Below are positions 43,678 to 52,693 of a DNA stretch of 64,000 bases, piece after piece. The notes beneath the pieces were generated by a model that was not told the origin of the DNA, made no database searches, and saw only the letters and a program-made list of their open reading frames with translations. Numbering within the stretch: the stretch's first letter is position 1; each line of letters begins with the position of its first letter. The DNA comes from Leeuwenhoekiella aestuarii (lineage in GTDB: Bacteria; Bacteroidota; Bacteroidia; Flavobacteriales; Flavobacteriaceae): the NCBI RefSeq assembly GCF_004104055.1, contig NZ_QOVJ01000001.1:620001-684000 (forward strand). The letters run 5' to 3'. The translations under genes and the position numbers were made by a program.

Positions 43678-44622
43678 CTATATAAATCGCTTAATAATTT
43701 TTGTCACCGGTTCTATGGCTTTACTATGCTCTATGGTGGGACCAGCAACCCAAACGGTTTTATAGGTAGCTTCGGTAGCGGCTTTAGTCACCATATTGGT
43801 TCCTTTTAAAAAACGCAGCATTTTCACGTATTTCTTAAGCCATTTATTTTTATTCAAAAGCTTTTCAAGGCATGTTTGTTCGGTGCCTATTTCTTGCACA
43901 TAAGGCGTATTAATCACCGTACACGGCGTTCCGCTAATCTTTTGGGTTAATACAATATCATTAGCTCCATACTGCACACAGGCCTCCTTATATTCATTAG
44001 AAACACCTGCTTCTTCTGAAGCAATAAACGGACTGCCAATACTCACGCCAACTGCACCAAATTTTAGCTTCTCTTCCAGCTCTGCTTTAGTCCCCACTCC
44101 ACCTGCAGAAATCACTGGTATACTAAGAACTTGATTCAATTCTTCAATTAAATTTTGAGGTGAAAGGCTTCCGCGATGACCGCCGGCCTCATTGTTAACA
44201 GCAATCACTGCATCACAACCTAAGCTTTCTACTTTTTTTGCCTGCTCTAAATTTACCACATCACAAAACACAAGAATTCCTTTTTTGTGTGCCTCTTCAA
44301 TCACTTGTTTTGGGTTTCCTAAGGAGGTTATAAAAAACTCACAGCCCAAGTCACAGCAAACAGCGAGTTGCTCTGGAAACTTAAGGTTTGATTTATTTAC
44401 AATCAGATTAAAACCAAACGCACCATTCTCCGTTTTTGCAGCCTTTAAGGCTATTATTGCCTCTTGTAATTCAGGTATAGTACGGTAATTTAAAGCTGGT
44501 ATACAGCCAGCAATCCCGGCCTGCATTGCAGCTTTTACCATCGCTACATTAGATACCAAGAACATAGGTGCCATAATGATAGGGTGCTCAATTTGTAAGA
44601 GTTGCGTAAGCGGAGTTTTCAT
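43678..44622 (-). CDS. Nitronate monooxygenase-like FMN protein
   Basis: 314 residues, an FMN-dependent TIM-barrel enzyme of the 2-nitropropane dioxygenase family. The N-terminal HPIIMAPMFLVSN, the central catalytic-His segment NNEAGGHRG and the phosphate-binding ISAGGVGT are present. It oxidises alkyl nitronates such as propionate-3-nitronate; related enoyl-reductase (FabK-like) enzymes share the fold. It is monocistronic. Confidence 0.88.
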   Translation of the reverse strand: MKTPLTQLLQIEHPIIMAPMFLVSNVAMVKAAMQAGIAGCIPALNYRTIPELQEAIIALKAAKTENGAFGFNLIVNKSNLKFPEQLAVCCDLGCEFFITSLGNPKQVIEEAHKKGILVFCDVVNLEQAKKVESLGCDAVIAVNNEAGGHRGSLSPQNLIEELNQVLSIPVISAGGVGTKAELEEKLKFGAVGVSIGSPFIASEEAGVSNEYKEACVQYGANDIVLTQKISGTPCTVINTPYVQEIGTEQTCLEKLLNKNKWLKKYVKMLRFLKGTNMVTKAATEATYKTVWVAGPTIEHSKAIEPVTKIIKRFI

Positions 44623-44693
44623 AACACAAAAATTAGAAAAGGAAGATACCTAAACTTTTTTGTGTTTATAACACAATTAACAGCGGTAAAAGT

Positions 44694-45734
44694 CTAATCT
44701 AAAATTTGAATGAGGCGGTTAAGAATGGTTTTAGGCTTGATACTGTGCATTACTTTATCATAACCTTCCGGGACTTTATTTCCGTAGGCTGAAGTTGGAA
44801 TAGCAGGATATTCTTCTCGATCTGCTTTAAGCTGATTTTTTTCTGGTTGCATATACGGCGCAAAACCTAAATAAGGATGTGTCACGCCCCAAAGTGTTAC
44901 TGTAGGAACACCAAAAAGTGCTGCCATATGACCATTGCCACTATCCATCGCCAGCATAGCATCTAAATGTGAAATGAGCGCAAGTTCTTCAGTAAATGAA
45001 AATTTACCGGCAACATTTACAACATTTTTATATTTTGCCTCAAAAGCATTCAGCAATTGCTGCTCTTTGGTTCCACCGCCAAAAAGAATAATCTTATACT
45101 TTTTAGAAGCCAGATCAGCCAGTAAGACATCTAACAATTCCAACGGATATTTTTTACCATCGTGTGCTGCAAAAGGAGCTATTCCCAGCCACTTAAAAGG
45201 TTCGTTCCCCAATGCCTGATAAACCGCATTACTTAATTTTTGTTTCGGTAATACCTCATCCCCTTTGAGATCAACAGGGAAACCCAATTCTTTAAAGACA
45301 TCTGCATAACGCTGATGTGTACTTTTAAGAGGTTTAAAAACTTTATTAGTTTGTTGAGTTAATGCTTTCTTTTCGGCTCTGCCTTTATCTGTCTGCGCAT
45401 TTTTAGTTCCGCGTAAGCGAAAAAAAGAAAGCAACACATTAGACCGAAGCACATTATGCAAGTCTGCAACCGCTGTAAACTGTTTTGGTTTTAAGGTTTT
45501 ATAGAGTTTAAAAAGTCCGCAAACACCTTTATATTCTTGTTTAACGTCGGCACCATAAAAAGTGACATTCTGAATTCCTTTGAAAAAAGGTGCAAAAAAT
45601 GGTTTAGATAAAACCGTGATTTTAAGTTCTGGATACTGCCGTGTAAGTGCCAGCAACACCGGAACCGTCATCGCCACATCTCCCATCGCCGAAAACCGGA
45701 TGCATAGAATATGTGGCGCTTTTGGAGAAGGCAT
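44694..45734 (-). CDS. Glycosyltransferase family 9 (heptosyltransferase-like)
   Basis: 346 residues with the GT9 start ILCIRFSAMGDVAMTVP and the nucleotide-sugar pocket DAMLAMDSGNGHMAALFGVPTVTLWG. Typical GT9 enzymes add heptose to the lipopolysaccharide inner core. It lies 3 bases after DUF4254 in the same direction, so the pair is probably co-transcribed. The donor in this organism is not certain. Confidence 0.92.
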   Translation of the reverse strand: MPSPKAPHILCIRFSAMGDVAMTVPVLLALTRQYPELKITVLSKPFFAPFFKGIQNVTFYGADVKQEYKGVCGLFKLYKTLKPKQFTAVADLHNVLRSNVLLSFFRLRGTKNAQTDKGRAEKKALTQQTNKVFKPLKSTHQRYADVFKELGFPVDLKGDEVLPKQKLSNAVYQALGNEPFKWLGIAPFAAHDGKKYPLELLDVLLADLASKKYKIILFGGGTKEQQLLNAFEAKYKNVVNVAGKFSFTEELALISHLDAMLAMDSGNGHMAALFGVPTVTLWGVTHPYLGFAPYMQPEKNQLKADREEYPAIPTSAYGNKVPEGYDKVMHSIKPKTILNRLIQILD

Positions 45735-45737
45735 AAC

Positions 45738-46352
45738 CTACTTTTTATTTTGCCCGCGCAATACAGGGTTTAGCTCGTCGTCGTTATACATTTTCATCTG
45801 TTTGTAGACTTTCATGTATTTATCGCCATTACGAATATCTTTAACCAAGGTGTCTATCGCAGTACACAAATCTACACGCTGCTCTAGTAAAATATCTAGT
45901 TTTTGCTGGCAGGCCAATCTATGGTCTTCAGAAGCATCTTCACGACTTGCTTCTTCTTCCATATGATAAATCTTTAAAGTAAGAATGGATAAGCGATCTA
46001 ATGCCCACGCCGGACTTTCGGTATTTATGGTCGCCGATTTGTTAGGCTCAATATCTTTATATTCGTCTAAAAAATAGCTGTCTATATATTCCACCATATC
46101 CGTTCTCTCTTGGTTAGAAGCATCTATCTGACGTTTTAATTTTAAAGCAGCAACAGGATCAATTTGCGGATCTCTAATGATGTCTTCATAATGCCATTGC
46201 ACGGTATCTATCCAAGCCTTACGGTATAATAAATGCTCTAAAAAATCAACATCTGTGTCATACGGATTACTGAATGGCTGATCAACGCGATCTTTTATGT
46301 GGTAATCATCTACGGCCTTCTCAAAAATGCGTTTTGCAGTATGTGTAATCAT
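45738..46352 (-). CDS. DUF4254 protein
   Basis: 204 residues, mostly helical and soluble, with no signal peptide and no catalytic motif I recognise. DUF4254 proteins are widespread in Bacteroidetes next to GT9 genes, as here (3-base gap), so they may serve lipopolysaccharide core synthesis. It follows the methyltransferase gene by 6 bases, which appears to share the transcript. Confidence 0.82.
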   Translation of the reverse strand: MITHTAKRIFEKAVDDYHIKDRVDQPFSNPYDTDVDFLEHLLYRKAWIDTVQWHYEDIIRDPQIDPVAALKLKRQIDASNQERTDMVEYIDSYFLDEYKDIEPNKSATINTESPAWALDRLSILTLKIYHMEEEASREDASEDHRLACQQKLDILLEQRVDLCTAIDTLVKDIRNGDKYMKVYKQMKMYNDDELNPVLRGQNKK

Positions 46353-46358
46353 AATATT

Positions 46359-47354
46359 TTATTTTTCTAATACGTGTAAATATTCGGTTGTAACGCTTGC
46401 TTTATGATTTCTGCTTTCAGTCTTATCTGCTTTAAAACGCTGATATTCTTTAGTGACTAAATCATATTTACCATAACGCTGCATAATTCTTTTAACGGTT
46501 TCTGCAGGCATTAAACCCTCGTTGTTATAACTTAAAAAAACTACTTTAAAGTGTGCGGTTTCAATTAACTTTTCAAAGCTTTCTACTACTTTAACTTTAC
46601 TGCAAAAAGCACTTTTTGAATAGGTACGCAAACCGGTTTTTCCTCTGGGTACAAAGGTATCTTTTTTTGCAATAGTATTGAGCACATGATAATTAGCGCC
46701 GTATTGACGTGCATTATAGGGCGGATCTAAATATAAAATATCGCCCTCAATATCAGCTATTAACGCATTACTATCTTGATTATAAACCGAATGCTCACCG
46801 GCAGTTATTTTAAAATTTGCAGGCTGAAGTTTTAATTCTTTTTGAGCCGATTTTTTAAGCTTTTTTAAATAAGCACCATAAACCGAAGCAGTATTGGCAA
46901 CCTTATCAGCGCTTTCTAAAAGACTTGCTAAAAGGAAAAAATAAAGATCTTCGTTAATTTCTTTCTTTGTAAACCACTTTTCAATCTGTGCTCTAATGGC
47001 ATCTATCTTTTTACCATTTTCTGAGGAAAAATACAAGCGGTTAGAGCTACCGTTCTCGCTGTAATTATTAAAAATAAAGCCTTTTATTGCAGGAAGTGTG
47101 TTCAGTTTTTTAATATAAAAACCGGCTTCAAGAGCTGTGTTGTTCCCAATATAATTTCGGTTTAAAACATAGCTGTAATACTCTAAATCGTTGGCAATAA
47201 CTTGTTTTACAAGTGGTTTAAATGTTTTGCCCACGCTACCCGTACCTGCAAACAAATCACAAAAAATCTGATCAGAAAGGTTGTCACCACAAACCGCTTT
47301 TATGTTGCTAAGCAGCCACTCTGAAAGTTTATGTTTTGAGCCTATATAGTTCAT
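46359..47354 (-). CDS. D12-class adenine-specific DNA methyltransferase
   Basis: 331 residues. The AdoMet motif is FAGTG (35-39, in FCDLFAGTGSVG) and the catalytic motif is DPPYN (210-214), followed by RQYGANYHVLNTIA, with an LSYNNEGLM motif near 274-282. The order (AdoMet motif first, no separate N-terminal domain) is the alpha/D12 class that methylates N6 of adenine, as in Dam and many type II systems. The start MNYIGSKHKL is a normal D12 start. It overlaps the adjacent nuclease-like gene by 4 bases, implying a functional pair. Target site cannot be read from sequence. Confidence 0.9.
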   Translation of the reverse strand: MNYIGSKHKLSEWLLSNIKAVCGDNLSDQIFCDLFAGTGSVGKTFKPLVKQVIANDLEYYSYVLNRNYIGNNTALEAGFYIKKLNTLPAIKGFIFNNYSENGSSNRLYFSSENGKKIDAIRAQIEKWFTKKEINEDLYFFLLASLLESADKVANTASVYGAYLKKLKKSAQKELKLQPANFKITAGEHSVYNQDSNALIADIEGDILYLDPPYNARQYGANYHVLNTIAKKDTFVPRGKTGLRTYSKSAFCSKVKVVESFEKLIETAHFKVVFLSYNNEGLMPAETVKRIMQRYGKYDLVTKEYQRFKADKTESRNHKASVTTEYLHVLEK

Positions 47355-48031
47355 CGTATTGCCCAGATTATATCAGAATATGCCGGTTTTGTCTCATCAA
47401 TATGTGGCCTCTTCAATTGCTCAGGAGTAAACTGAGCCACATAATTTTCAACTACCGTACGTAACCAGGCAATTTCAGCTTTCAGTTTATAATGATATCC
47501 ATCACTACTATACACGATTAAAAACAATCTATTTTCGGTATGAAATCTTCTACCCATGCTTTGATTTAAATACAACCACTTGATGAGTTTTTGTTCGTGA
47601 CTCTGGGCATATTTTAGATTCCAACCAAAACCTCTGGGAAACTTTGTGGTTTTTAAATCAAATTTTACGCGCTGAATACTAAAATCTACTAGGCGATCTT
47701 TTTTATTTTCTGCAGCTATAACGCCCTCAAGCCCGGTGAAAATTTGCTCTACAGCTCTACAGCTCCAGTAATTATACCAGCGGTTGACGGTATAATAGAA
47801 AAAGTGCTTTTTATTTAAATCAAATTTCTTTACAGTAAATTCTATGCGTTCAATAAGGTTTTCAAACTCCTGAGTATGATAAATAAAATTGCTGTAATTA
47901 TCCCAAATGTCATTCTGCTTTCTAAACCAGAGATCTCGGTAAGGCCAGCGCTTTTTAAGCTCGGTCTCTAATGCTACTAAATCTAACTCTTTCAAAATAA
48001 TATCGCTATAGGTAAAAGGAGTGCTAACCAC
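47351..48031 (-). CDS. Putative restriction endonuclease with PD-(D/E)XK-like motif
   Basis: 226 residues, soluble, rich in Tyr, Trp and Lys. Around residues 116-127, VDFS(I)QRVKFDLKTT gives Asp116 ... Asp125-Leu-Lys127, the D-x(n)-(D/E)xK core of PD-(D/E)XK nucleases; an acidic helix with Glu95/Glu102 precedes it. It is directly upstream of, and overlaps, a D12 methyltransferase gene, which favours a type II restriction enzyme. Start: GTG at 48031 gives 226 residues; TTG at 47995 overlaps the DUF6427 stop as TTGA and gives 214. I list the longer form. No family match is claimed. Confidence 0.6.
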   Translation of the reverse strand: MVSTPFTYSDIILKELDLVALETELKKRWPYRDLWFRKQNDIWDNYSNFIYHTQEFENLIERIEFTVKKFDLNKKHFFYYTVNRWYNYWSCRAVEQIFTGLEGVIAAENKKDRLVDFSIQRVKFDLKTTKFPRGFGWNLKYAQSHEQKLIKWLYLNQSMGRRFHTENRLFLIVYSSDGYHYKLKAEIAWLRTVVENYVAQFTPEQLKRPHIDETKPAYSDIIWAIR

Positions 48032-48915
48032 AAAATCATTTCTTTAAACCAAAAACTTTTACTGGTCTCTATATAACTAGCCGTTATGATTGCCAGCGGA
48101 CCAAAGAAAAAATACAATTCGCTCCCATCGTGTAAAGGAGCTAAAAATATAGCAATGGTTAACGCTACAAGCGAACTTATTAAAATAAGAATATATGAAG
48201 CTTTTAGATTTTGAGGTGCATCAGAAATCTGAGCTAAATATCGCAGCCCACACCAAACATACAATGCTAAAAAGAATGATGCCGGTATGAGTAATTTTAT
48301 AGTGCTGTAATTTGTAAAATCTAAAGTTGGCAGTTCTACATAATTGAGTGTAAACTCCAGCACTCCTTCATAGTATAAACTAAAGGTAAACGTAAGTATA
48401 GCTACAACAAAAATTCCGCCTAGAGGCATCAGCCAGTTTCGATATTCTCCTCTTCCATAAAAGAGTATTGCAAAGTATAATACGATTAAAAATAGAATAC
48501 TCCAGAAGAAAAAAAGCGATGCAATCGCTATCCAAAAAGCTGCGTCAAATATTTTTTTACTGAAATCAGTAACAGACTTTAAACTGATGATTCTACGTAA
48601 GGCTAAAAAAACAAATACCCCAGAAAGTATCACTCCGGTATTGAAAAAGCTCACCGGCACAGCAAACGTAAAACACACAAATAAATAAAGTATATAGGTA
48701 TTTCGCTTGGTAAGCGTATTGCGTTTTACCACAAAATTGAGTACTCCTAAAGAAAAAAGATAGACTAAAAGAACCATAAACTGACTCAATATCCCATAAG
48801 CTGTTAGCTCATAACGATCTGAAACAATGTAGAATCCGGTAAAGTATACGACAACTGCTAAAACAATCATCGCAAAATTTATAGGTTTTGAAACGCCAAA
48901 AAAGCTTGTAAGCAT
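47992..48915 (-). CDS. DUF6427 multi-pass membrane protein
   Basis: 307 residues with about 8-9 membrane helices. The family is annotated DUF6427; in Flavobacteriaceae it commonly lies with DUF6341 and purD, as here. Function unknown. Its 3' end overlaps the nuclease-like gene by up to 40 bases. The promoter of the divergent DUF6341 gene begins inside its first codons. Confidence 0.82.
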   Translation of the reverse strand: MLTSFFGVSKPINFAMIVLAVVVYFTGFYIVSDRYELTAYGILSQFMVLLVYLFSLGVLNFVVKRNTLTKRNTYILYLFVCFTFAVPVSFFNTGVILSGVFVFLALRRIISLKSVTDFSKKIFDAAFWIAIASLFFFWSILFLIVLYFAILFYGRGEYRNWLMPLGGIFVVAILTFTFSLYYEGVLEFTLNYVELPTLDFTNYSTIKLLIPASFFLALYVWCGLRYLAQISDAPQNLKASYILILISSLVALTIAIFLAPLHDGSELYFFFGPLAIITASYIETSKSFWFKEMILWLALLLPIAILF

Positions 48916-48935
48916 CCTAGTTTTTTCTATTTTTG
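48906..48935 (+). promoter_or_regulatory. DUF6341 gene promoter
   Basis: TTG at 48906-48908, a 19-base spacer and a perfect TATTTTTG at 48928-48935. The start of transcription would be near 48942, a leader of about 55 bases. The -33 part lies within the start of the divergent DUF6427 gene. Confidence 0.6.
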
Positions 48936-48996
48936 CATCGCACCAATTAAAATAAAATGTGCAAGTGTGGTAATCACGTTGTAAAAGTATACAATT

Positions 48997-49212
48997 ATGG
49001 AATTGAAAGATTTATTTTACGGAATTCAAGATTTTTTTGTCAACGTAGCGTTTGCACCTCTAGATGCAATTCGTAAACTGCAAGACAGCAGCTGGTTTGC
49101 CGCAAACCTGTTAAACTTTGTTTTTATAATCATTGTATCTGTTGCATTTACATACTGGTGTATACAATTAAACAAATTTGACAAAGACGAGCATCATAAC
49201 ATTCACGGTTAA
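48997..49212 (+). CDS. DUF6341 small membrane protein
   Basis: 71 residues with one membrane helix (about 36-54: NLLNFVFIIIVSVAFTYWC) preceded by an amphipathic N-terminal segment (ELKDLFYGIQDFFVN) and followed by a charged tail. The short family DUF6341 is restricted to Bacteroidetes and found with DUF6427 and purD. Function unknown. It is monocistronic, with a good promoter and terminator. Confidence 0.85.
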   Translation: MELKDLFYGIQDFFVNVAFAPLDAIRKLQDSSWFAANLLNFVFIIIVSVAFTYWCIQLNKFDKDEHHNIHG

Positions 49213-49234
49213 GATTTAATCTTGATTCAACATA

Positions 49235-49267
49235 TTAAAAAAGCCTGCTGATAGCAGGCTTTTTTAA
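49235..49267. terminator. Bidirectional terminator
   Basis: AAAAAAGCCTGCT and AGCAGGCTTTTTT pair over 13 bases around a 3-base loop, with T tracts on both strands, between DUF6341 and purD. Confidence 0.9.
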
Positions 49268-49285
49268 TGCTATCTTATTTCAATC

Positions 49286-50557
49286 TTATAGATCAAAACC
49301 TATATCTGTACGGTAATTCATTTGATCAAATTTGATCTTTTTAATATTAGTATAGGAAGTTTTAAGTGCTTCTCTAAAATCATCATTTAATGAAGTTACA
49401 GCCATTACCCGTCCACCAGCAGTAACAACATCACCATCTTTTAAGCTTGTACCTGCGTGAAAAACCAAAGAATCTTCAACATCTTCACTGCCGGTAAGTA
49501 CTTTGCCTTTTTGATAAGCTTCAGGATAACCACCACTTACAAGCATTACAGTCGCAGCAGAACGCGAATCCAGATCAAGCTCAACCTCATCTAATTTTTG
49601 AGCAGCCACTTTTTCAAAAACCGATACCAGATCATTTTTAATTCTAGGAAGTACAACTTCTGTTTCTGGGTCGCCCATACGCACGTTATATTCAATCACT
49701 TTAGGCTCATCTCCTACTTTGATCAAACCAATAAAAATAAAACCTTTGTATTCAATCTCTTCAGCTTTTAGACCTTCTACTGTAGGTTTGATAATTCTAT
49801 TTTCTATTTTTTCCATTAAGGCAGCGTCTGCAAAAGGTACCGGAGAGATCGCTCCCATTCCGCCGGTATTTAGACCTTTATCACCTTCACCAATACGCTT
49901 ATAATCTTTAGCTGTAGGCAGCGTAATGTAATTTTTACCATCGGTAAGTACAAAAACACTCAGCTCTATACCATCTAAAAACTCTTCGATCACAACTGTT
50001 TCACTTGCTGCCCCAAATTTTTTATTTGTCAACATGTCGGTCAATTCGGCTTTTGCCTCATCAAGGTCATTCAGAATTACCACACCTTTTCCGGCTGCTA
50101 ACCCGTCTGCTTTCAATACATACGGAGGCTTCAATTCTTCTAAAAATGCTTTACCAGCCTCCAGACTTTCAGCTTTAAAACTTTCGTAAGCTGCTGTCGG
50201 GATGTTGTACATCGCCATAAATTCTTTAGCGCGCTCTTTACTTCCTTCTAGCAAGGCTCCACGTTTTGACGGACCAATTACAGCAATCTCACTAAGTGCT
50301 GCATCGTTTTTAAAAAAGTCATACACCCCGTGTACCAGCGGATCTTCTGGTCCTACAACTACCATCGTGATGTTCTCATCAAGCACTAGTTTTTTAATGG
50401 CTTCAAAATCGGTCACACCAATTTCTACGTTTGTGGCTAATGCAACAGTACCGGCGTTCCCGGGAGCTACAAAAAGACGATCACATTTAGAACTCTGTGC
50501 AATTTTATAGGCAAAGGTGTGTTCACGACCACCAGCACCAAGAATGAGAATATTCAT
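49286..50557 (-). CDS. purD: Phosphoribosylamine--glycine ligase
   Basis: 423 residues, the second enzyme of purine synthesis (PRA + glycine + ATP to GAR). The N-terminal GAGGREH (7-13), ATP-grasp lobe (PPYVLKADGLAAGKGVVIL) and C-terminal RMGDPETEVVLPRI are all present. Monocistronic, sharing a terminator with DUF6341; divergent from the adenylating-enzyme gene. Confidence 0.99.
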   Translation of the reverse strand: MNILILGAGGREHTFAYKIAQSSKCDRLFVAPGNAGTVALATNVEIGVTDFEAIKKLVLDENITMVVVGPEDPLVHGVYDFFKNDAALSEIAVIGPSKRGALLEGSKERAKEFMAMYNIPTAAYESFKAESLEAGKAFLEELKPPYVLKADGLAAGKGVVILNDLDEAKAELTDMLTNKKFGAASETVVIEEFLDGIELSVFVLTDGKNYITLPTAKDYKRIGEGDKGLNTGGMGAISPVPFADAALMEKIENRIIKPTVEGLKAEEIEYKGFIFIGLIKVGDEPKVIEYNVRMGDPETEVVLPRIKNDLVSVFEKVAAQKLDEVELDLDSRSAATVMLVSGGYPEAYQKGKVLTGSEDVEDSLVFHAGTSLKDGDVVTAGGRVMAVTSLNDDFREALKTSYTNIKKIKFDQMNYRTDIGFDL

Positions 50558-50627
50558 CGTAATAGCTTAAGATTTGTTTAAGCGTCAAAAATAAATGTTT
50601 GTAAATTGACCTACTAATTTTAGTCTT

Positions 50628-51926
50628 GTGAATTTAACCAACCTCAGTTTACAGCTTACCGGATATGATATCGCTGCCGCGAAAAAAAAACTGGAGGAGT
50701 ATAATCAGCACATAATTGAAGATTATGAGGGATATATTGAAGATAAAAAGGCCGAAATTTTAAAGTTTCATCTTAAAAAAAATCCGTTTTATTCAACTTT
50801 AGTGCAAGGTAAACCTCAAAATTGGGAAGATTTACCGGTTTTGACCAAACGCGACTTGCAGCAACCCTTGCAAAACCGATTGTCAAAAAACTTTTCTGCA
50901 AAAAATATACACGTTCATAAAACCTCCGGTTCATCGGGACAGCCTTTTATCTTTGCTAAAGACAAATTTGCCCACGCGCTCACCTGGGCTTCTATTAGCG
51001 ATTTATATACGTCGAACGGCTTAGACCTCAACACTTCTTACGAGGCACGGTTTTACGGCATTTCAAACCACATATTAGCGCATTATAAAGAGCGGTTAAA
51101 AGATTTGCTTAGCAACCGCTATCGGTTTTCAATTTTTGATCGTACTGCAGAAAATTTTGATCAGTTTATTACGCGCTTTCAATCTAAGAAATTTGGGCAT
51201 CTCAACGGCTATACCAGTGCATTGATCCTATTTGCAAAGTATCTGGCTGAAAAAAATCTGATTTTAAAAGAGCTTTGCCCTAGCCTAACACATTGTATTG
51301 TGACTGCAGAAATGCTTTTTAAAGAAGACCTGGAATTGTTAAGAAAGCAATTTGGAGTGCAAATTCTTAATGAATACGGTTCTTCAGAAACCGGGATTCT
51401 GGCTTTTGGTCCTGCAGAAAATGCTCTAAAAATTGATAGCAGATTGCAATATGTTGAAATTTTAGACGAGCAAAATAAACCGGTTCCTTATGGAAACTCT
51501 GGGAAAATAGTTGTGACTTCTCTTTTCAACAAAGCACATCCTTTTATTCGCTATGAAATAGGAGATTTAGGGACACTCGATTTTATAAATAATCAACTCA
51601 TTCTGACAAAATTAGAAGGAAGAACAGGAGATTTTGCGCTGCTTCCAGACGGAAAAAAAATTCCTGCACTTTCTTTTTATTACGTGACTAAAGAAATAAT
51701 CAAAGACACTGCAAACGTAAAAGAGTTTGTGATCCTCCAAAATCAGCCAGATACTTTTACGATTGATTATGTTGCTGATACAGCGTTTTCAAATGCTGAA
51801 ATTGAAAAAATTAAAAAAGTGATACGCGTTTATTTAGGCAGAAATCTTCAGGTTAACATCAATAAAAAAGCATCTTTAGACCGAAGCAAACGTGGTAAAT
51901 TAAAACAGTTTAAGCGCACGTTTTAA
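50628..51926 (+). CDS. Phenylacetate--CoA ligase family (CapK-like) adenylating enzyme
   Basis: 432 residues, an adenylate-forming enzyme. The phosphate loop TSGSSGQPF (near 99-107) and motif NEYGSSETGILAFG are characteristic. CapK-like members of this family occur in capsule and polysaccharide loci, as here, where they may activate an acyl or amino-acid group for glycan decoration rather than degrade phenylacetate. The start is a GTG at 50628. Its stop overlaps the GT2 gene stop by 4 bases (convergent). Confidence 0.88.
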   Translation: MNLTNLSLQLTGYDIAAAKKKLEEYNQHIIEDYEGYIEDKKAEILKFHLKKNPFYSTLVQGKPQNWEDLPVLTKRDLQQPLQNRLSKNFSAKNIHVHKTSGSSGQPFIFAKDKFAHALTWASISDLYTSNGLDLNTSYEARFYGISNHILAHYKERLKDLLSNRYRFSIFDRTAENFDQFITRFQSKKFGHLNGYTSALILFAKYLAEKNLILKELCPSLTHCIVTAEMLFKEDLELLRKQFGVQILNEYGSSETGILAFGPAENALKIDSRLQYVEILDEQNKPVPYGNSGKIVVTSLFNKAHPFIRYEIGDLGTLDFINNQLILTKLEGRTGDFALLPDGKKIPALSFYYVTKEIIKDTANVKEFVILQNQPDTFTIDYVADTAFSNAEIEKIKKVIRVYLGRNLQVNINKKASLDRSKRGKLKQFKRTF

Positions 51927-52693
51927 TTTCGGTATTTGATAAAGCCTTTATACGCCCAGCAGGTCATATAATAGGCAGATTCTACAACTGATAAATCTGC
52001 AACCTCCCGATAAAATTTCCATTGATATTTTAGTAGACTTTTTTTATTTCTAGAGAGTGAATTTTTTCTGATTCTATAAATCGCCAAAGGTTTTTGAATG
52101 CCGTAAGCAATATCTATTTCTTTTAAATACTGTAACCACAACCCCATATCCTGGCGTTTTTTAATAAGTGGCATGTATTTTTTGCCCAACTTATCAATAT
52201 CTAAAAAAGCCGTCAAACAACTGATGGAATTACTTTTTAAAATATCTGTATAATTCACCTTTTTGGGCACGATAAAATCTGGTAAATAAGGGTTTAGATT
52301 TTCATCTAAGCGTTGGTACGAGGCAAAAACAAAATGATGCTTTTTTGCTTCAGCAATGCTGGTTTCTAAAAACTCAGGAAACCAAATATCATCTGCATCT
52401 AGAAAAGTCAGGTATTTTCCCTGAGCATTTTTGATCCCTAAGTTTCTAGCATTAGCGGGACCTTTATTTTCTGTTAAGGGAAAACATTTTATCCGGGTAT
52501 CTTGTGCCTGTGATTTATTTATGTACACAACCGTATCGTCTGAAGAAGCATCATCAACAATGAGCAGCTCCCAGTCTGTGAACGTCTGATTTTGAACAGA
52601 CGCGATAGTTTCAGCAATAAACTTTTCAGAATTAAAACTGGGTGTAACAATGGAAACCAATGGTTGGTCACTAATAGGCTTTTTTATCGCCAT
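51923..52693 (-). CDS. Glycosyltransferase family 2
   Basis: 256 residues, a GT-A fold inverting transferase. The N-terminal SIVTPSFNSEKFIAETIAS and the metal-binding DxD region LDADDIW are present. It extends a surface polysaccharide repeat at the inner membrane. The C-terminal ~60 residues are basic and aromatic, suited to membrane contact. It overlaps the initiating sugar transferase gene by 23 bases. Confidence 0.92.
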   Translation of the reverse strand: MAIKKPISDQPLVSIVTPSFNSEKFIAETIASVQNQTFTDWELLIVDDASSDDTVVYINKSQAQDTRIKCFPLTENKGPANARNLGIKNAQGKYLTFLDADDIWFPEFLETSIAEAKKHHFVFASYQRLDENLNPYLPDFIVPKKVNYTDILKSNSISCLTAFLDIDKLGKKYMPLIKKRQDMGLWLQYLKEIDIAYGIQKPLAIYRIRKNSLSRNKKSLLKYQWKFYREVADLSVVESAYYMTCWAYKGFIKYRN

